A DNA stretch of 64,000 bases, from the NCBI GenBank assembly GCA_963971285.1, contig OZ020260.1:13984798-14048797 (forward strand), in the 5' to 3' direction. A program made the position numbers and the translations under genes. A model generated the notes under the pieces. That model saw nothing but the letters and a program-made list of their open reading frames with translations, did no database searches and had not been told where the DNA came from. Source of the DNA: Astropecten irregularis (lineage: Eukaryota; Echinodermata; Asteroidea; Paxillosida; Astropectinidae). Shown in pieces: positions 36,081 through 46,890 of this stretch; within the stretch, counting starts at the first letter, position 1; each line of letters starts with the position of its first letter.

Positions 36081-37297
36081 GCCCAAGTGAGTGGATTTCT
36101 TTTTTAATTAATACTGTGAACAGAAGACCAATAAGGAGGGCCCAGTAACGGTATAGTCAACCTAGATCCCACTCAGGTGGCGTGCGAAGCATTATTAAGG
36201 CAGTTCTAGAAAGACACCACCCACCAAGTAAAGAAAGCAAGAAATGTGCATCCATTACCTTCATCTTAAAGTCCCTCTATTAATAAGGGGCCAATTCCTT
36301 CAATCGTTAAAAAAGATCAAGATAAGATTTGGAGATGTCCGTTGTTCTTCCTCGCTCGATCAATTTCAATTTGGCTGTTATACCTAGTACCTGCACGGCA
36401 CGGTCTGGGCTGTATACAGCTCGCATCAGCATAAAGGTCTCGTCGCAAATGGATGCACGCTAATCTGGAATATTGTCAGGTAAAGGTCAGGCAGTTACCA
36501 CAAAGCGCTTTTGCCCAAAATTAAAAACTGCCTGTGCCAAATCAGCGCCGGCAGAGTACAGCGACACCGCTCTCTCTCTCTCTTTTTAATATCATTTTGT
36601 TTTGTTTTTTTCTGGGCGATGGGTTTTACGGAGAATTCTTAATGAAATTATCAAACGCACTGGGTGCGCATGCGAATTGGAAGACAATTTCTTCAAATCG
36701 CAACTTCATTTTTTTGTTTTGTTCAAGCCGGATGTGCATCTAAGACTTGAAAAGCTATAGATTTGTTGTTATAGCTTTTTATGTTTGATATCATTTTAAT
36801 CAATCGCTTTATAGAAGCCTGAAAGGTTTTTTGCGGAAGTACTGTGTTGTTTTTGTTTCTCTGTGAGTTTTGTGTTGATGAGAAGACAATTCAAATGAGG
36901 AATGAACAAAAGTTTACCAACTTATGTTTAGTATAGGTCTGTTAAAAAATACAATGAGTCGGTAAAATTTAACGCGTTCAGTGTAACACCCATGCACACT
37001 GTGGATTGCCGCACAGAAAGCATCTATTTCCGACATTTCTGACTTGTGAACGTGCACGTGTCCACGTATGATGTCTTCAAGTCATAGCAAGGACGGTTTT
37101 TCTTAGAAAGGAGGACAATTGCGTGCGCGTGCGCTGTTGACATGAAGACCGATTCTCAAAAGTCTCCCATTCAATCCTCTGGGGTTTTTTGTGGCAAATT
37201 AAATTATAGCATTCGGGATTTCGGGGTATTCTCGGTCGAAATTTGAACATGAATATTGAGAAAATTTAATCTGCGATTAGATGGTACAATTTGTTTG
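36081..37297. other. noncoding spacer
   Basis: A CT microsatellite lies at about 36570-36590, with no exon or shared repeat otherwise. Confidence 0.4.
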
Positions 37298-37437
37298 TGG
37301 TCGATTTCACGAAGCCCTACGATCGATCGTAACTCGACTTACGAAGGATAATCCATCGTATCCTTCGTAGGGCTACAATGCATCACAAGTCCTACGATTG
37401 ATAGTAAAATTACAATGAATTTGGTAAAATCGACCCC
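37298..37437 (-). mobile_element. CWG-1 MITE copy 4
   Basis: From TGGTCGATTTCACGAAGC to GTAAAATCGACCC|CAG. Orientation is opposite to the other copies, judged by the asymmetric internal words. Both halves are inverted copies. Confidence 0.85.
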
Positions 37438-38144
37438 AGTATATATAAAAACAAATGACTGCTCTAAACTGCTACGTGCAATAAGCATGTCTGCATGCTA
37501 GACGGGATAAGTGCAGGATACCATTTCAAACCACCCTTCACCCCCCCTCTTAAGATTTCCTAACGGATGCCATTTCCTATACGGTAGAAGCCCCGCCTAC
37601 ACATCCCACAAACTCACACTACACAGCCCCAGCACTGAGCTTTATATGAGTGATCAAGAAATGAATAATATACTTGGCAAATATCATTGTGCATATTATC
37701 ATTGGATTGTGAAGTAGCTGCATCATGTTTACGTGGGCGAGGGTAATAGCACTTGAAACGTATTCAGCCAAACCCAATTAAGCGACCGACTCTCTCTTCT
37801 ATGTGTGTGTGTGTGTGCTCGCGTCTTCTTTATTTCTTCCTCCCTAAAGCTGAAGTGTGAAGGATAAGCCGCTCGCTGACAAACTCATATAATTTATCCA
37901 GATTTCTTGAAGTTGTCATTTATTTTTCTTTCAAATTAGATTTCGCATGAATAAATAACTTCATTAAACATAATGCATTTTTTTCTATATATAATTATAT
38001 ACATTTTGTTTTCACTGTCATTCAATTCATGTCTGCCTTTGTGGTGTTGCATTTAAATGTTCGTAACTTAGTAACTACGTGACAAAATTTCAGATTTACG
38101 ATATAATTTAAAAAAAAAATTGAAAAGGAAAATGAAATACAAAC
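37438..38144. other. noncoding spacer with (GT)n
   Basis: A TG microsatellite occupies about 37801-37818. Otherwise AT-rich with no gene signal. Confidence 0.45.
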
Positions 38145-38290
38145 AATAAACTGCTGCAAACTGCTCATCAACCAAAATCATGACACGAAATAAATCAAAT
38201 GCTTAGAGTGAAGAGGGCCTGACGTTTCCATCCTATAGCAGGATCTTTCTTAAAGGCTAAATGACAAAAGGACAAGAAAAGTAAAGTAAA
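38145..38290 (-). repeat. dispersed repeat with hammerhead-like end, copy 2
   Basis: Matches 11638-11775: AATAAACTGCTGCAAACTGC, then an AAATGCTTAGAGT block, then GACGTTTCCATCCTATAGCA. On the minus strand it reads GATCC, loop, GGAT, then GGAAACGTC, a degraded stem II plus GAAAC-GTC signature. Confidence 0.6.
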
Positions 38291-38337
38291 GATACACATA
38301 GATGGATGTGAGGGTCAGAACAAAATGGGAGTCAGAG

Positions 38338-38564
38338 TGCAGTGTGTTTTTAAATCCATTCGCAGTAGTTTTGATCAATCTGACTCTGAGATCAAAACCG
38401 TTTTTGATGTTTGGTTTTATTATGTTCGGGATAAATACAGCATATCAGGCTGAACATTTGTAACGGTATGTTTCTACCATCAGCATATCTATACCCTGTA
38501 AGTTATAGGTAAATCTGTGAACATTTCTGTTTCGGTATGCTATCAAAGTATGATACACCTTTAA
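38338..38564 (-). mobile_element. TTAA-1 MITE copy 11, left half missing
   Basis: It begins at the central region (GTGTTTTTAAATCC, as in the copy at 52784) and runs to an intact right end, AAGTATGATACACCTTTAA. The hairpin arms are TTTTGATC and GATCAAAA with a longer loop. Confidence 0.8.
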
Positions 38565-38630
38565 TAATCTCAATGAAATTTACAAGTCAGACTATTATGG
38601 TCACATTGGCGAGTTTTACCACAACTAGAA

Positions 38631-38790
38631 TCATCTCCACTCCCTGGGGAGTATTTATCCTCCCTCTCTTGTGTGAGTTCCTGACAAAAGTGTCTTACTC
38701 AAGGGCGCAAAGAGACAAGATTTCCCCCCGCGGCTCGACGGCTGGAATCTGTGAAAACTATCCACTTCGTCTGGCGCCTAACGATCACCC
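38631..38790 (-). repeat. tRNA-derived SINE (second family), diverged copy 2
   Basis: TCATCTCCACTCCCTGGGGA, CTGACAAAAGTGTCTTACTC and a decayed B-box region (GGCTGGAATCTG) parallel 27630-27810. The tRNA head is mostly lost. Confidence 0.5.
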
Positions 38791-39319
38791 TCAGATCCAA
38801 CCTTAACAGTTTGCTTATCATTCCCACGCGTTTCCTTCCACTTGGTGTTATGTGTATCAGAAAGCTGGTTATATCTCTTTTATTTGCAGCACATTCATCT
38901 TATTGCATCCGGCATCAATATTTTAATATCTACATACATTCTCTCTATCTTTCTCTCTCTCGATGGATTTTTTCTTTCAATGTTCTGAGTGCTTTCATCT
39001 CAAGATCCAATGAGGGAAGGAAAAGCTGGAAATAGCTTTTTTTTTGTTTTCATATTAGTCGTGACTGGCATTGCCTAAAGGCGTACACCTGTTGAGGTTG
39101 AGAAGTAGGCGGTGACATGTCCCTACTTACAGGTGTCCCCTTCTTGCATGCTGAAGACGTTTCTAGATCTCAATTCTGTCTGGTTTGATGGCGGCTTTGC
39201 ATTCGATTATTCCCACTTCTGTTTGTTTGCAGACATTCTACTTCTCTTGTGACTCTGTGTACGTGTTGTTTTGTAATCATTTGTCACAAGGACCTCAGGA
39301 AAAACACATCCCTCCATAG
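38791..39319. other. noncoding spacer
   Basis: No exon or shared repeat recognised. Confidence 0.4.
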
Positions 39320-39770
39320 CAGAGTGTACATTTGTACACTGTCAACATTTTCGGTAACAATCTCGGTAACATGTTGCCTATGTACGTTGTTGCTGCTGAA
39401 TGATGTCAGTGTACACAGAGCAAAACGAGTTGGGTAACATGTCGCAGTAACATCTCGGTAACATGTTGGCCAAATTTTAAGTGTACACAGGGCCCAAAGT
39501 CGTGTTGGTTAGGTGTGCCATTTTTCCAATTTGTTTTTCTGACTTGATGAACGAAATCATGAAAGCATTTGAGAATAAGCTTAAGCCATAACTGGGTAAC
39601 ATAATAATTACCGAACATTTTGCCCAAATTGTTGAAAGTGTATACTCTACTTTATTTGTGCGGTGTGCGCCAAAATCCCCCTACACTATGCGGACATTTT
39701 TTCATTGACTTGAATTGAATGTTGCCATCTTTCAAATTTGTCTCTCTGACTTGATTAACGATCTGCTTAA
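39320..39770. repeat. cluster of short direct repeats
   Basis: TCTCGGTAACATGTTG occurs near 39360 and again near 39454. GTGTACACAG occurs near 39411 and near 39481. A roughly 45-bp segment (near 39516, with TCTGACTTGATGAACGA) recurs diverged near 39722 (TCTGACTTGATTAACGA). This suggests local duplication or a decayed mobile element. No ends are defined. Confidence 0.45.
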
Positions 39771-40518
39771 TATAACCTTTGAAACAGCGCCCTCATTGAA
39801 CCAATCGAGGCGATTGATTTGGATGTTGCATTGTGCTGCGTGGTTTTAATATAATACCAAGCACCATGTTTGCACCGAGGCCCATGCAGGGTTATTATAC
39901 CAGCAACATTCCGTATTGGCAAACATACAGCATCACCTCTCTATTGCGCAATGGCTCATAGAGTTCACGCTATAATTTATTCAGTATTGTTCAAGTATTG
40001 ATTCTGTATTCACTGCGTGTCTTAATATGAGCTGAATCTTACTAATGCGAAATAATCCGATCAAAAATGTATCCCTTGTGAGACGAAATTGGTGTAAAAA
40101 ATGACATTTTTTCGACGGAGGACATTTCATGGCGACATTGTGGTGCGTCCTCAACTCCCAAACGAGCTATATTTCTGGAAAGGATGTTACAATTAGATAA
40201 TGCTGCTTCTTCGGGACGTTGGACAGAAGTCTGGAAAAGTTGTTTGGGAGGAGGGCTCATGACTTGGGGAGAAATAGGAGGTTTAAATCATGAAAACATT
40301 TAAGCCTAAGGTAAAGTGTTCCAAAATACCTCGTGGTAAATTATTATTTATGAATATCAATGATGGCGCGAAAAGCAGAGTTGGCTCATGGCCAAATAAT
40401 TATGGTGAATATACAATATACCAGAGCAAGAAATGAAAAAACATAATTTCATCGCAGAAAGACAAAGTAGATATTAAACTCGCACCTGAAGGAAATGCAT
40501 AAATGAGAAGCCAGCCAT

Positions 40519-40655
40519 AGGGTCGATTTCACCAAACCCATCGTAACTTACTATCAATCGTAAGACGAAAGACGTATATTGTGGCCCTACGTAGAATACG
40601 GATGGGTTATCCTTCATAACTGGAGTTACGATCAATCGTAGTGCTTCGTAACTCC
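40519..40655 (+). mobile_element. CWG-1 MITE copy 5 (right end decayed)
   Basis: From AGGGTCGATTTCACCAAACC through ACTATCAATCGTAAGACG and GAGTTACGATCAATCGTAG to TGCTTCGTAACTCCC. The right terminus is truncated or mutated. Confidence 0.8.
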
Positions 40656-40787
40656 CTTTAGATGCCCTTAAGATCACATCTTCACATCCCAACAAACCTA
40701 CTTATCAAGCAAAAATTGCACCGAAAGCCAGAAGCGGTGAAGGTTATTTGAAAAAAAGCAAAAGATATTTGCAAAATAACTTTGGGG

Positions 40788-41127
40788 TTAGAGGTGCTAT
40801 CATACTTTGGTAGCATACCAAAACAGGCATCTTTCCTATAACTTACAGGGTATAAAGATGGTGATGGTAGAAATTTTTCTCTGCCTGAAATGCTGTGTTT
40901 ATCCAGACTAGAGTAAAACCAATTGACCAAAAACTATTTTGATCTCAGGAAGATCAAAACTCCTATGAATAGATTTTCAAAAATACTGTTAGCGTTTTTC
41001 ACTTTTCTCAAAAGGTGGGCACCGTTTAGGACTGGGAACTTTACAGATAACTTTTAGTGTATCTGTCTTGATATTTCTGCCCATGAATCTGAATTTCTTT
41101 GACAAAAAAGTATGAAATTACCTTTAA
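40788..41127 (+). mobile_element. TTAA-1 MITE copy 12
   Basis: Left end TTAGAGGTGCTATCATAC, right end AAGTATGAAATTACCTTTAA. The hairpin TTTTGATCTCAGGAAGATCA retains pairing with a changed loop. Small internal deletions occur around 40868. Confidence 0.8.
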
Positions 41128-41152
41128 ATACATATAATTAACATATGGAGCT

Positions 41153-41406
41153 TCCTATGGTCAATTTCATGGAGTTGCTTAAAGCACAATATTTTTCTCA
41201 AGCATGAAAAGTCTTCCTCGATCAAACAGGATTACCAACCGAATGTTACCATGTGATATATACTGCTTTTGACTTGTATTCGACCATTGTTTGCTGAGCA
41301 TAACATTCACAAGGAGTTTTGGCTGGTATACATATTTTAATTACCAATCAGGCTATTGGTGCTCCTAAACACATTGGTGCTTTTAAAGCAGCTCTATGAA
41401 ATCGGC
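41153..41406 (+). mobile_element. CWG-4 MITE copy 1
   Basis: Left end GGTCAATTTCATGGAGTTGC, right end CAGCTCTATGAAATCGGCCC followed by CTG. The interior (ACTGCTTTTGACTTGTATTC, CCTCGATCAAACAGG) is the reverse complement of 56762-56950, establishing a family. It has no coding sequence. Confidence 0.65.
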
Positions 41407-41939
41407 CCCTGTTAAAGGGGCCCCTGCTGATCATGTGCATAATAATGTGTAATGATATGTAAATGCTATTTCACATTCTCCACTGTGTGTTTGTATGTAT
41501 GTACACTATAAGGACCACCCCTTAACTAATCCAGTAGAGTGTGTGGCAGACTTAATAGACATGTTTTGCACGAAGGTTATACGCCCATAGGCATTGCGTG
41601 GGATGTGAGAGAGACCGTTTTCTCTTCTCTCGAGTCCATGTTCACTTCCAAACCCTGTCTCCATGTCTCCATAACCCTGCCTGCCCATTCCCTCCTTCTC
41701 AGTGCTTCATACTGCGACTTGAAGCCGCGGGCACATTTAAAACGAATTAGCACGGCCCGTTATAGTCCCGGAAGCACGTATAGATAGAGCCTACGGTGTC
41801 TCGGTACGATGGAGAGGCCATCACGGATTCGCTCTTATACAAGACTATAAAAATACACCAAAAGACTGAACTGGCTCCATCTTACTTTTCTAAGAAAACC
41901 TTGCTACTAACGTGAGGTTGTAGTTTATTATAAACTCAA

Positions 41940-41995
41940 TTTCATAGAGCTACTTAAGCACCAGCATTTTGCTTAAGCACCAACAACCTTGGTAA
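41940..41995 (+). repeat. CWG-4 end fragment
   Basis: TCAATTTCATAGAGCTACTT and AAGCACCAGCATTTTGCTTA are the left terminus of the CWG-4 family. The rest is absent. Confidence 0.5.
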
Positions 41996-41999
41996 ATGA

Positions 42000-42190
42000 A
42001 AATGTAAATTTATTTATTTATTTATCTGAATTATTTATTTATTTGCTTATTAATTAATTGATTATGTTTGGTCTTGTTATCCTTTATTGTTTTGTAACTA
42101 TGGGAATCATACTGCCTTGTAACCCTAATTACTTATAAATTGAAATGAAATGAATATTGAATGAGATTGAATTGATTTTATATTGTGCAA
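42000..42190 (+). repeat. (TTTA)n and GAAAT-rich tail, possible retroelement 3' end
   Basis: Tandem TTTA units at about 42005-42045, then AATTGAAATGAAATGAATAT-type short repeats near 42140-42170. Such tails are common at LINE 3' ends, but no coding portion is visible. Confidence 0.35.
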
Positions 42191-42435
42191 TGAGTATTGC
42201 ACACAATAATCAATGATAATTGTACACTCAAGGTTATTTACATAGACCACATACACATTACATACATGTCACCAGGAACACTTCATAACTAATGAATGCA
42301 CACGATTTAAAACATATGGTTCGTACTTGTAGCTGACATTCAAACTACGTTGTCATTCGTTCATAGGCCTATCGCACATTATTGTCTGTAACATATTGAC
42401 GTACCTATACGCCATGGAGTTTTGCAAACATACCA

Positions 42436-42885
42436 TTAAAGGTTTAATACATGCAGTGGCGTAGCCAGGATTTTTTAATAGGGGGGGCCAACATGTACAT
42501 TTTAGCCAATACCGGCTTGGCCAGGCCTGTGCATTGGATGCACTAGGCCTACTGAATACGCGCGCCAGCATTGAGGCACGTTGGTGTTGTATTGGGGGGC
42601 GGGGTGAATAGGGGATGAATAGGGGGCCCTGGCCCCCCTGCCCCCCCCCCCCCCTGTCTACGCCAGTGAATACATGATTGGTAAAGGCCACAGAACAGCA
42701 CTCACACTTTGTCTGATCAATGACGTACATGATTGTAATGATAAACCTGTGAAAATATGAGCTCAATCGGACATCTGAGTCACAAGAAAATAGCGAAAAC
42801 CCGACTCTTATTACCTAAATAATGGTTTTGATCTTACCCCGAGATCAAAACTGTTTTCAGTCTTTGTTTGACTAATTCTTTAATA
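42436..42885 (+). mobile_element. TTAA-1 subfamily b copy, interrupted by an hAT-like element
   Basis: It starts TTAAAGGTTTAATACATG, is split by an insertion at 42454-42668, and resumes ATTGGTAAAGGCCACAGAAC. The b-type hairpin GATCTTACCCCGAGATC is intact. The right third beyond the GTTTGACTAATTC block is missing. Confidence 0.8.
42454..42668. mobile_element. hAT-like MITE with 8-bp target duplication
   Basis: 215 bp with inverted ends CAGTGGCGTAGCCAGG and CTGTCTACGCCAGTG, enclosing G-rich and C-rich internal tracts. The direct repeat AATACATG (42446-42453 and 42669-42676) flanks it exactly. An 8-bp duplication with CAGTGGCG-type ends fits the hAT superfamily. It has no transposase. It is younger than its TTAA-1b host. 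Confidence 0.85.
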
Positions 42886-44499
42886 ATCTTTTTGCGCCAA
42901 AAGTACAACTTTAACTAGTGACACCACAATGGTAAAAGTCATATTGTGGCATTGTAAATTACATACCACATCCGTCAATTACGTGAAACACTGAGATACG
43001 GCGACCTACAAGGTAACACACAATACTGAGTGGTAAACACACCGGCACTTTGCCGTGTGCCATTAATTAAAACGCTCACTTTCATCGGCTCCAACTCTTT
43101 CACTACATCCATCTGTGTTTTCAAAAATCGACAATTAGACAGCATAAAACTCCGGAAAAATCAACTTGAAACCGTACGATGTCTGCGCTCGTTTTCATGC
43201 TCATAGCCGTGTAATTGTAAAAACAAAATGGTAAACTATCAAAGGTCCAACTTTGATAGTTGGGAATGAAAGGGTACTTGATCAGCTGACAGGCTGATGA
43301 GTAGGCACTTGAAGCCAGCGCTGTATACGTGTGCGATGTTATCTCGCTATTAACTGCCTGGCATGCACTGACCGCTTAATTGATTAATTAACTTTTCAAT
43401 GTCATCTGTATAATGCAATGCAATATAGACACACGGGACCTGACAATTTCAGGGTTTTTATTTTTACTGGCGCTGGACTCTAACGTATATACGTGTTGAT
43501 ATAGTTTATGAGAAAAGTATGAAACGAAAAAAGGTTAGGATAGATTTGCTTTGTGTTGACAAATTTTTCAAACATTCGTGGTAAAAAAAATGGTGTCCGT
43601 TTGACTGATTGTTTTTGTGTTTTAATATGTGGTGTTGTGGAATATTAAAGGAAGGATTTTCCCTTTTTTAAATTATGTTCCTCCCACCATCAGCTTTGTA
43701 ACAAAACGGCATTTTTTTTAGTCGCACCGAAACTACCAATATTTTTGTCAATAAATTGTTATGTATTAACAGATTTTCATATCAAGACCTATGTCTAATA
43801 TAAAAGCATTTAAACAATAAAAAAAATTCTTTAAAAGGTACACGTGTGTTCCTAGGGTGGCATTTAGGAATAAACATATAAATATTGACTGTTTATTTAG
43901 CGAGGCATGGTGTTGAACATTGCACATGCACCAGTACTACCAGCTGTTTTTTTTTCCCCAAGGTCAAACAAGATTGGGACTGGTGCTGTAAATACGTCAG
44001 GATGGTGAGCCATTTGTACATGCGGCTGAAAGTTTAATCAATGATTGTCGGTTTTTTAATAATGAAAGTGCGATGAAAGTAAACATGAACGAGAGCTATT
44101 GTTTCTGAAATGAACAATGCCTTTATAATCGCCGCCTTTTGTCTATTTAGGGATAATAACGTTCGTGAACTGTGTTTTTTTTTAGATGACCATCAAACAA
44201 GAAAATGGCTATTGAATTTTTCAGGACTTTTGTTCGCGTTCGGCTGTCCTAGCTAATTATAACGCTTGGTGGCTCGTACCTTTTTATGTTGATTAGGAGA
44301 ATGTCATTGTGTTTCGTGGTGAATAATTAAAGACATGAGCGAATTATGACTGCCACATGAAGGTATTGAATGACTCGGCTCATGAGCGACCGATAATAAG
44401 TACAGTTTTCTCTGTTGTGCATTGTAACGTGAGATCCTTTCCTTAACATTGTGTATACATGGAGGACCACTAATTACTACTAAAATCCGGTTACTGTGA
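42886..44499. other. noncoding spacer
   Basis: AT-rich, with no splice-supported exon or shared repeat. Confidence 0.4.
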
Positions 44500-45882
44500 A
44501 CAGTGCGTGCGTGACGAGTCGCCTTGGGTTTTTTTTTAGTCAGAATGTAGAATGCAGGTTAACTGTGGAGTGTGGATTTTTTCCTGCCATCTCGTTCTTC
44601 AATATTGGTGTACGGAGGGGATATTTCCGGTCTACTTATGGTGCAGGCAGGCAGCGATGGGTCTACTCAAGTGCCCTTGACTCGTCTCAGCAATCTGGAA
44701 AGTACTCTTTATGCAGCGACGAGCTGGAATTTAAACTAAAAGGAAATGTGTGCTTTTGAAGATGATCCATGGATGACCTTCTGGGCCATTTCATCATTAT
44801 CTTTCTCTTGTTCGGGCCGGGAGTGGAGTGGATAAATCGGGAACAATTAAGGTTGATACTGGAACTGGAACCAATTTGAATTTTGTTTTGTGATGACGCA
44901 TTTTACTGGTGGTTGGTTCGCTTGACTTCTCGTGCTGGTGTTGTAATTTTTTGGCAGTACTTCAGGAGGACATTGGAGTAAGACACTGGGTCGTTTCAGA
45001 GGCCCAAAACCTGGACCCTTGAGAAGTACCACGGCCTTTTGGAGAAATTATGGACCGGATTTGCAAGAGGGACTTAAAGGTTGTCTGTTGCTGTTGTGGA
45101 CTTTACCTTCCAAGGTTTCGGGTTCACGAACCACGCTATGCCATGATGCTGTGCCCATTATTAGATAGACATTGGAACTTAAAGGGAAGAAAAATCAATC
45201 TGTGATGGTCACGGAGAAAAAACTGAGAGATAGATAGCAGAAGAGGAGATTTGAACAAAATAAGTTTATTGGTGGCTTTACAGTGAAAACAATCCAGCCA
45301 CTTAAATCCATATTTCTTCTCCCTGTGGCCTTGCACGACCTTGGCTTAGCATCCGCTCTCTCGATGCGCATTTCGTCCATTTAATTCTGGTAATTTAATT
45401 TGCAATGCCAGAAGCCTCCTCCCCTGAAACTGATCAAAAAATAATTATCAAAATCGTCACAGTTGTTGGGGAGGCTCTCATAGCATTGCATGCATGCATG
45501 CAGATGACAAGGACGTGTGTATATATATACGGCTATATACATCATTTGGGTGGCACACCAGTTGCATGTTTTTCACTTTGCGAGAGCAAAAATCATCGCG
45601 AGTGGGGAAACAAAACGGCATGTATTTGCCCCGAAACATCGTCGGAACTTCTTGGTTGTGTATACAGACACCTGTTTGGCCGCGTTGAATTGTTCCTCAT
45701 TTTTGTTGGTGTGTGTGGAATCGTCGAGCTTTATGAAGAGGCATTAATGCAGTATCCATCTTAATTTAAATCTGACAAGTCTAATTTGGGAGAATCTACG
45801 GGTGGTTTGTTGGGGATAGGGAGGGCGAGAGAGAGAGGTAGAGTCTGGGTATTGTTCACCGGCAGATACAATCTTGGCAGTC
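44500..45882 (+). promoter_or_regulatory. probable promoter and leader region of exon B
   Basis: GC rises and repeats thin out compared with the DNA on either side. The last in-frame stop before exon B is TAG at 45817-45819. I cannot locate a transcription start. Overlapping open frames on both strands (45405-45764) have no splice or domain support. Confidence 0.3.
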
Positions 45883-46014
45883 ATGTCCAACCATTCGCAC
45901 AAGAACAACTTCCGAACGGATTTAGGCAACACGCCGTCGTCAAAATGCAGCAAAAGGGACAAAGGCAAGAAGGAGAAGACCGTGTTCTTCATCGAGCCTC
46001 AGCAGCGGGAGAAG
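45883..46014 (+). CDS. putative first coding exon B of a basic, probably nuclear protein
   Basis: ATG at 45883 (G at -3) opens 44 codons ending at AAG followed by GTGAGT, a strong donor, again in phase 0. The in-frame stop upstream is at 45817-45819. The peptide begins MSNHSHKNNFRTDLG, has a basic run KRDKGKKEK and ends TVFFIEPQQREK. It has no signal peptide or membrane segment. The charged, Lys-rich N-terminus and phase 0 donor parallel exon A, so alternative first exons of one gene with different promoters is the favoured reading. Two separate genes is the alternative. I do not recognise the family. Confidence 0.5.
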
Positions 46015-46054
46015 GTGAGTTTATATCAGTCTATTTCAGCCTTTTATAATAAAA

Positions 46055-46165
46055 TAAGGGTCACTCTCCTGAGGACGAACAGAGCACACTGTTCGGAACG
46101 TCGAGATAATACCACCGGTTCTTCTCAGAACCGCACACTCTCACAGAAGAGATTACATGGTGTCC
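46055..46165 (+). repeat. relic with hammerhead-like core and histone-type stem-loop
   Basis: CTGAGGA (46069-46075) is followed by stem CGAACAG/CTGTTCG (46076-46082 and 46089-46095) with loop AGCACA, then GAAC and GTC (to 46102). This is a hammerhead-like core one base away from the usual CGAAACGTC end. From 46116 to 46133 CGGTTCTTCTCAGAACCG forms a 7-bp stem with loop TCTC, matching the metazoan histone 3' stem-loop pattern GGYYYUUYUHARRRCC. CAGAAGAGA, resembling a histone downstream element, lies about 20 bases further on. No histone gene precedes it. I read it as a Penelope-type retroelement tail; that is inference. Confidence 0.5.
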
Positions 46166-46890
46166 ATCACCACAAACCTATACCTTCTCTCAAGAGCGAC
46201 GACCAAATCTAGCTTTTGAGGCGGAGGCTGGTCAGTTTAAAGGGATGGAAAAAGGGAGAGAAAGTTAACGGGGTGATATTAATTTTGCCATCTCCTTGGT
46301 TTAGTGTCAAAATTTCCAAGGTAAGATTATAAATGGTTTTGTAATGAAGTGAGGATAACGAATGCACACTTAAGTTGTAAATGGATTTGCTCCTGAACGC
46401 TTGGCTACATTTTGTGCATTTACGGATATAACTCCCATGGGAAATCGCTTGCCCATACAGTACTCCTGCATCATCGCTCGGTGTATAGGGCTATGCTATA
46501 CACACTGCATAGGAATGCATGTTTCTAATTTTTTTTTCTTCTGCGATCCCGAAAGCACAAGTAGACGAGGCGAGGGCAATAATTGAATTATGAGACATTT
46601 ACATGCTGGCAAGCTCCTTGTTTGCCAATCGGCTTGTCTTTGTAGAGACCACGGATTGGCACGGAAGGGGTGAATCTTCTGTCACACTCCTATACAGTCC
46701 TGTATACCAGAGCTGACCTTATAGTGGCTCTCCCTTTGGTGATGACTCGCGTGTGGTGCCCTGGGCTGCTTATACAGCTCGCCAGCTTTCTCCAGACTCC
46801 ACACTTCTCCGAGCTTATACTTACCTCCGTGTGCCCCATCACGTCCTTCAGTTTCATCACACATCAAAGGAAGACACCTTAGTGATTCTC
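46166..46890. other. noncoding, between exon B and the exon C leader
   Basis: No exon supported; it would be intronic to the exon B transcript and possibly contains the exon C promoter. Confidence 0.35.

Larger units (their letters stand above)
5192..45882 (+). other. probable long intron of the exon A transcript, or intergenic DNA
   Basis: About 40 kb follows the exon A donor with no further convincing coding exon on the plus strand. All open frames are under about 140 codons, lack paired splice sites and often run through repeats. The interval is filled with short DNA transposon relics, SINEs, a minisatellite and simple repeats, listed separately. If exon B belongs to the same gene, this is the intron between alternative promoters; otherwise it is intergenic. 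Confidence 0.4.

Noticed and set aside
42353-42766. 137-codon minus-strand open frame
   Set aside because: It runs through the nested hAT-like element and its C-run; it is repeat-derived and has no splice or domain support.
45405-45764. 119-codon frame upstream of exon B
   Set aside because: Three overlapping plus frames are open, there is no donor at the end, and no motif is seen; at best it is leader sequence.
46116-46133. True histone gene 3' end
   Set aside because: The stem-loop fits the pattern, but no histone coding sequence precedes it and it sits in a repeat-like context beside a hammerhead-like core.
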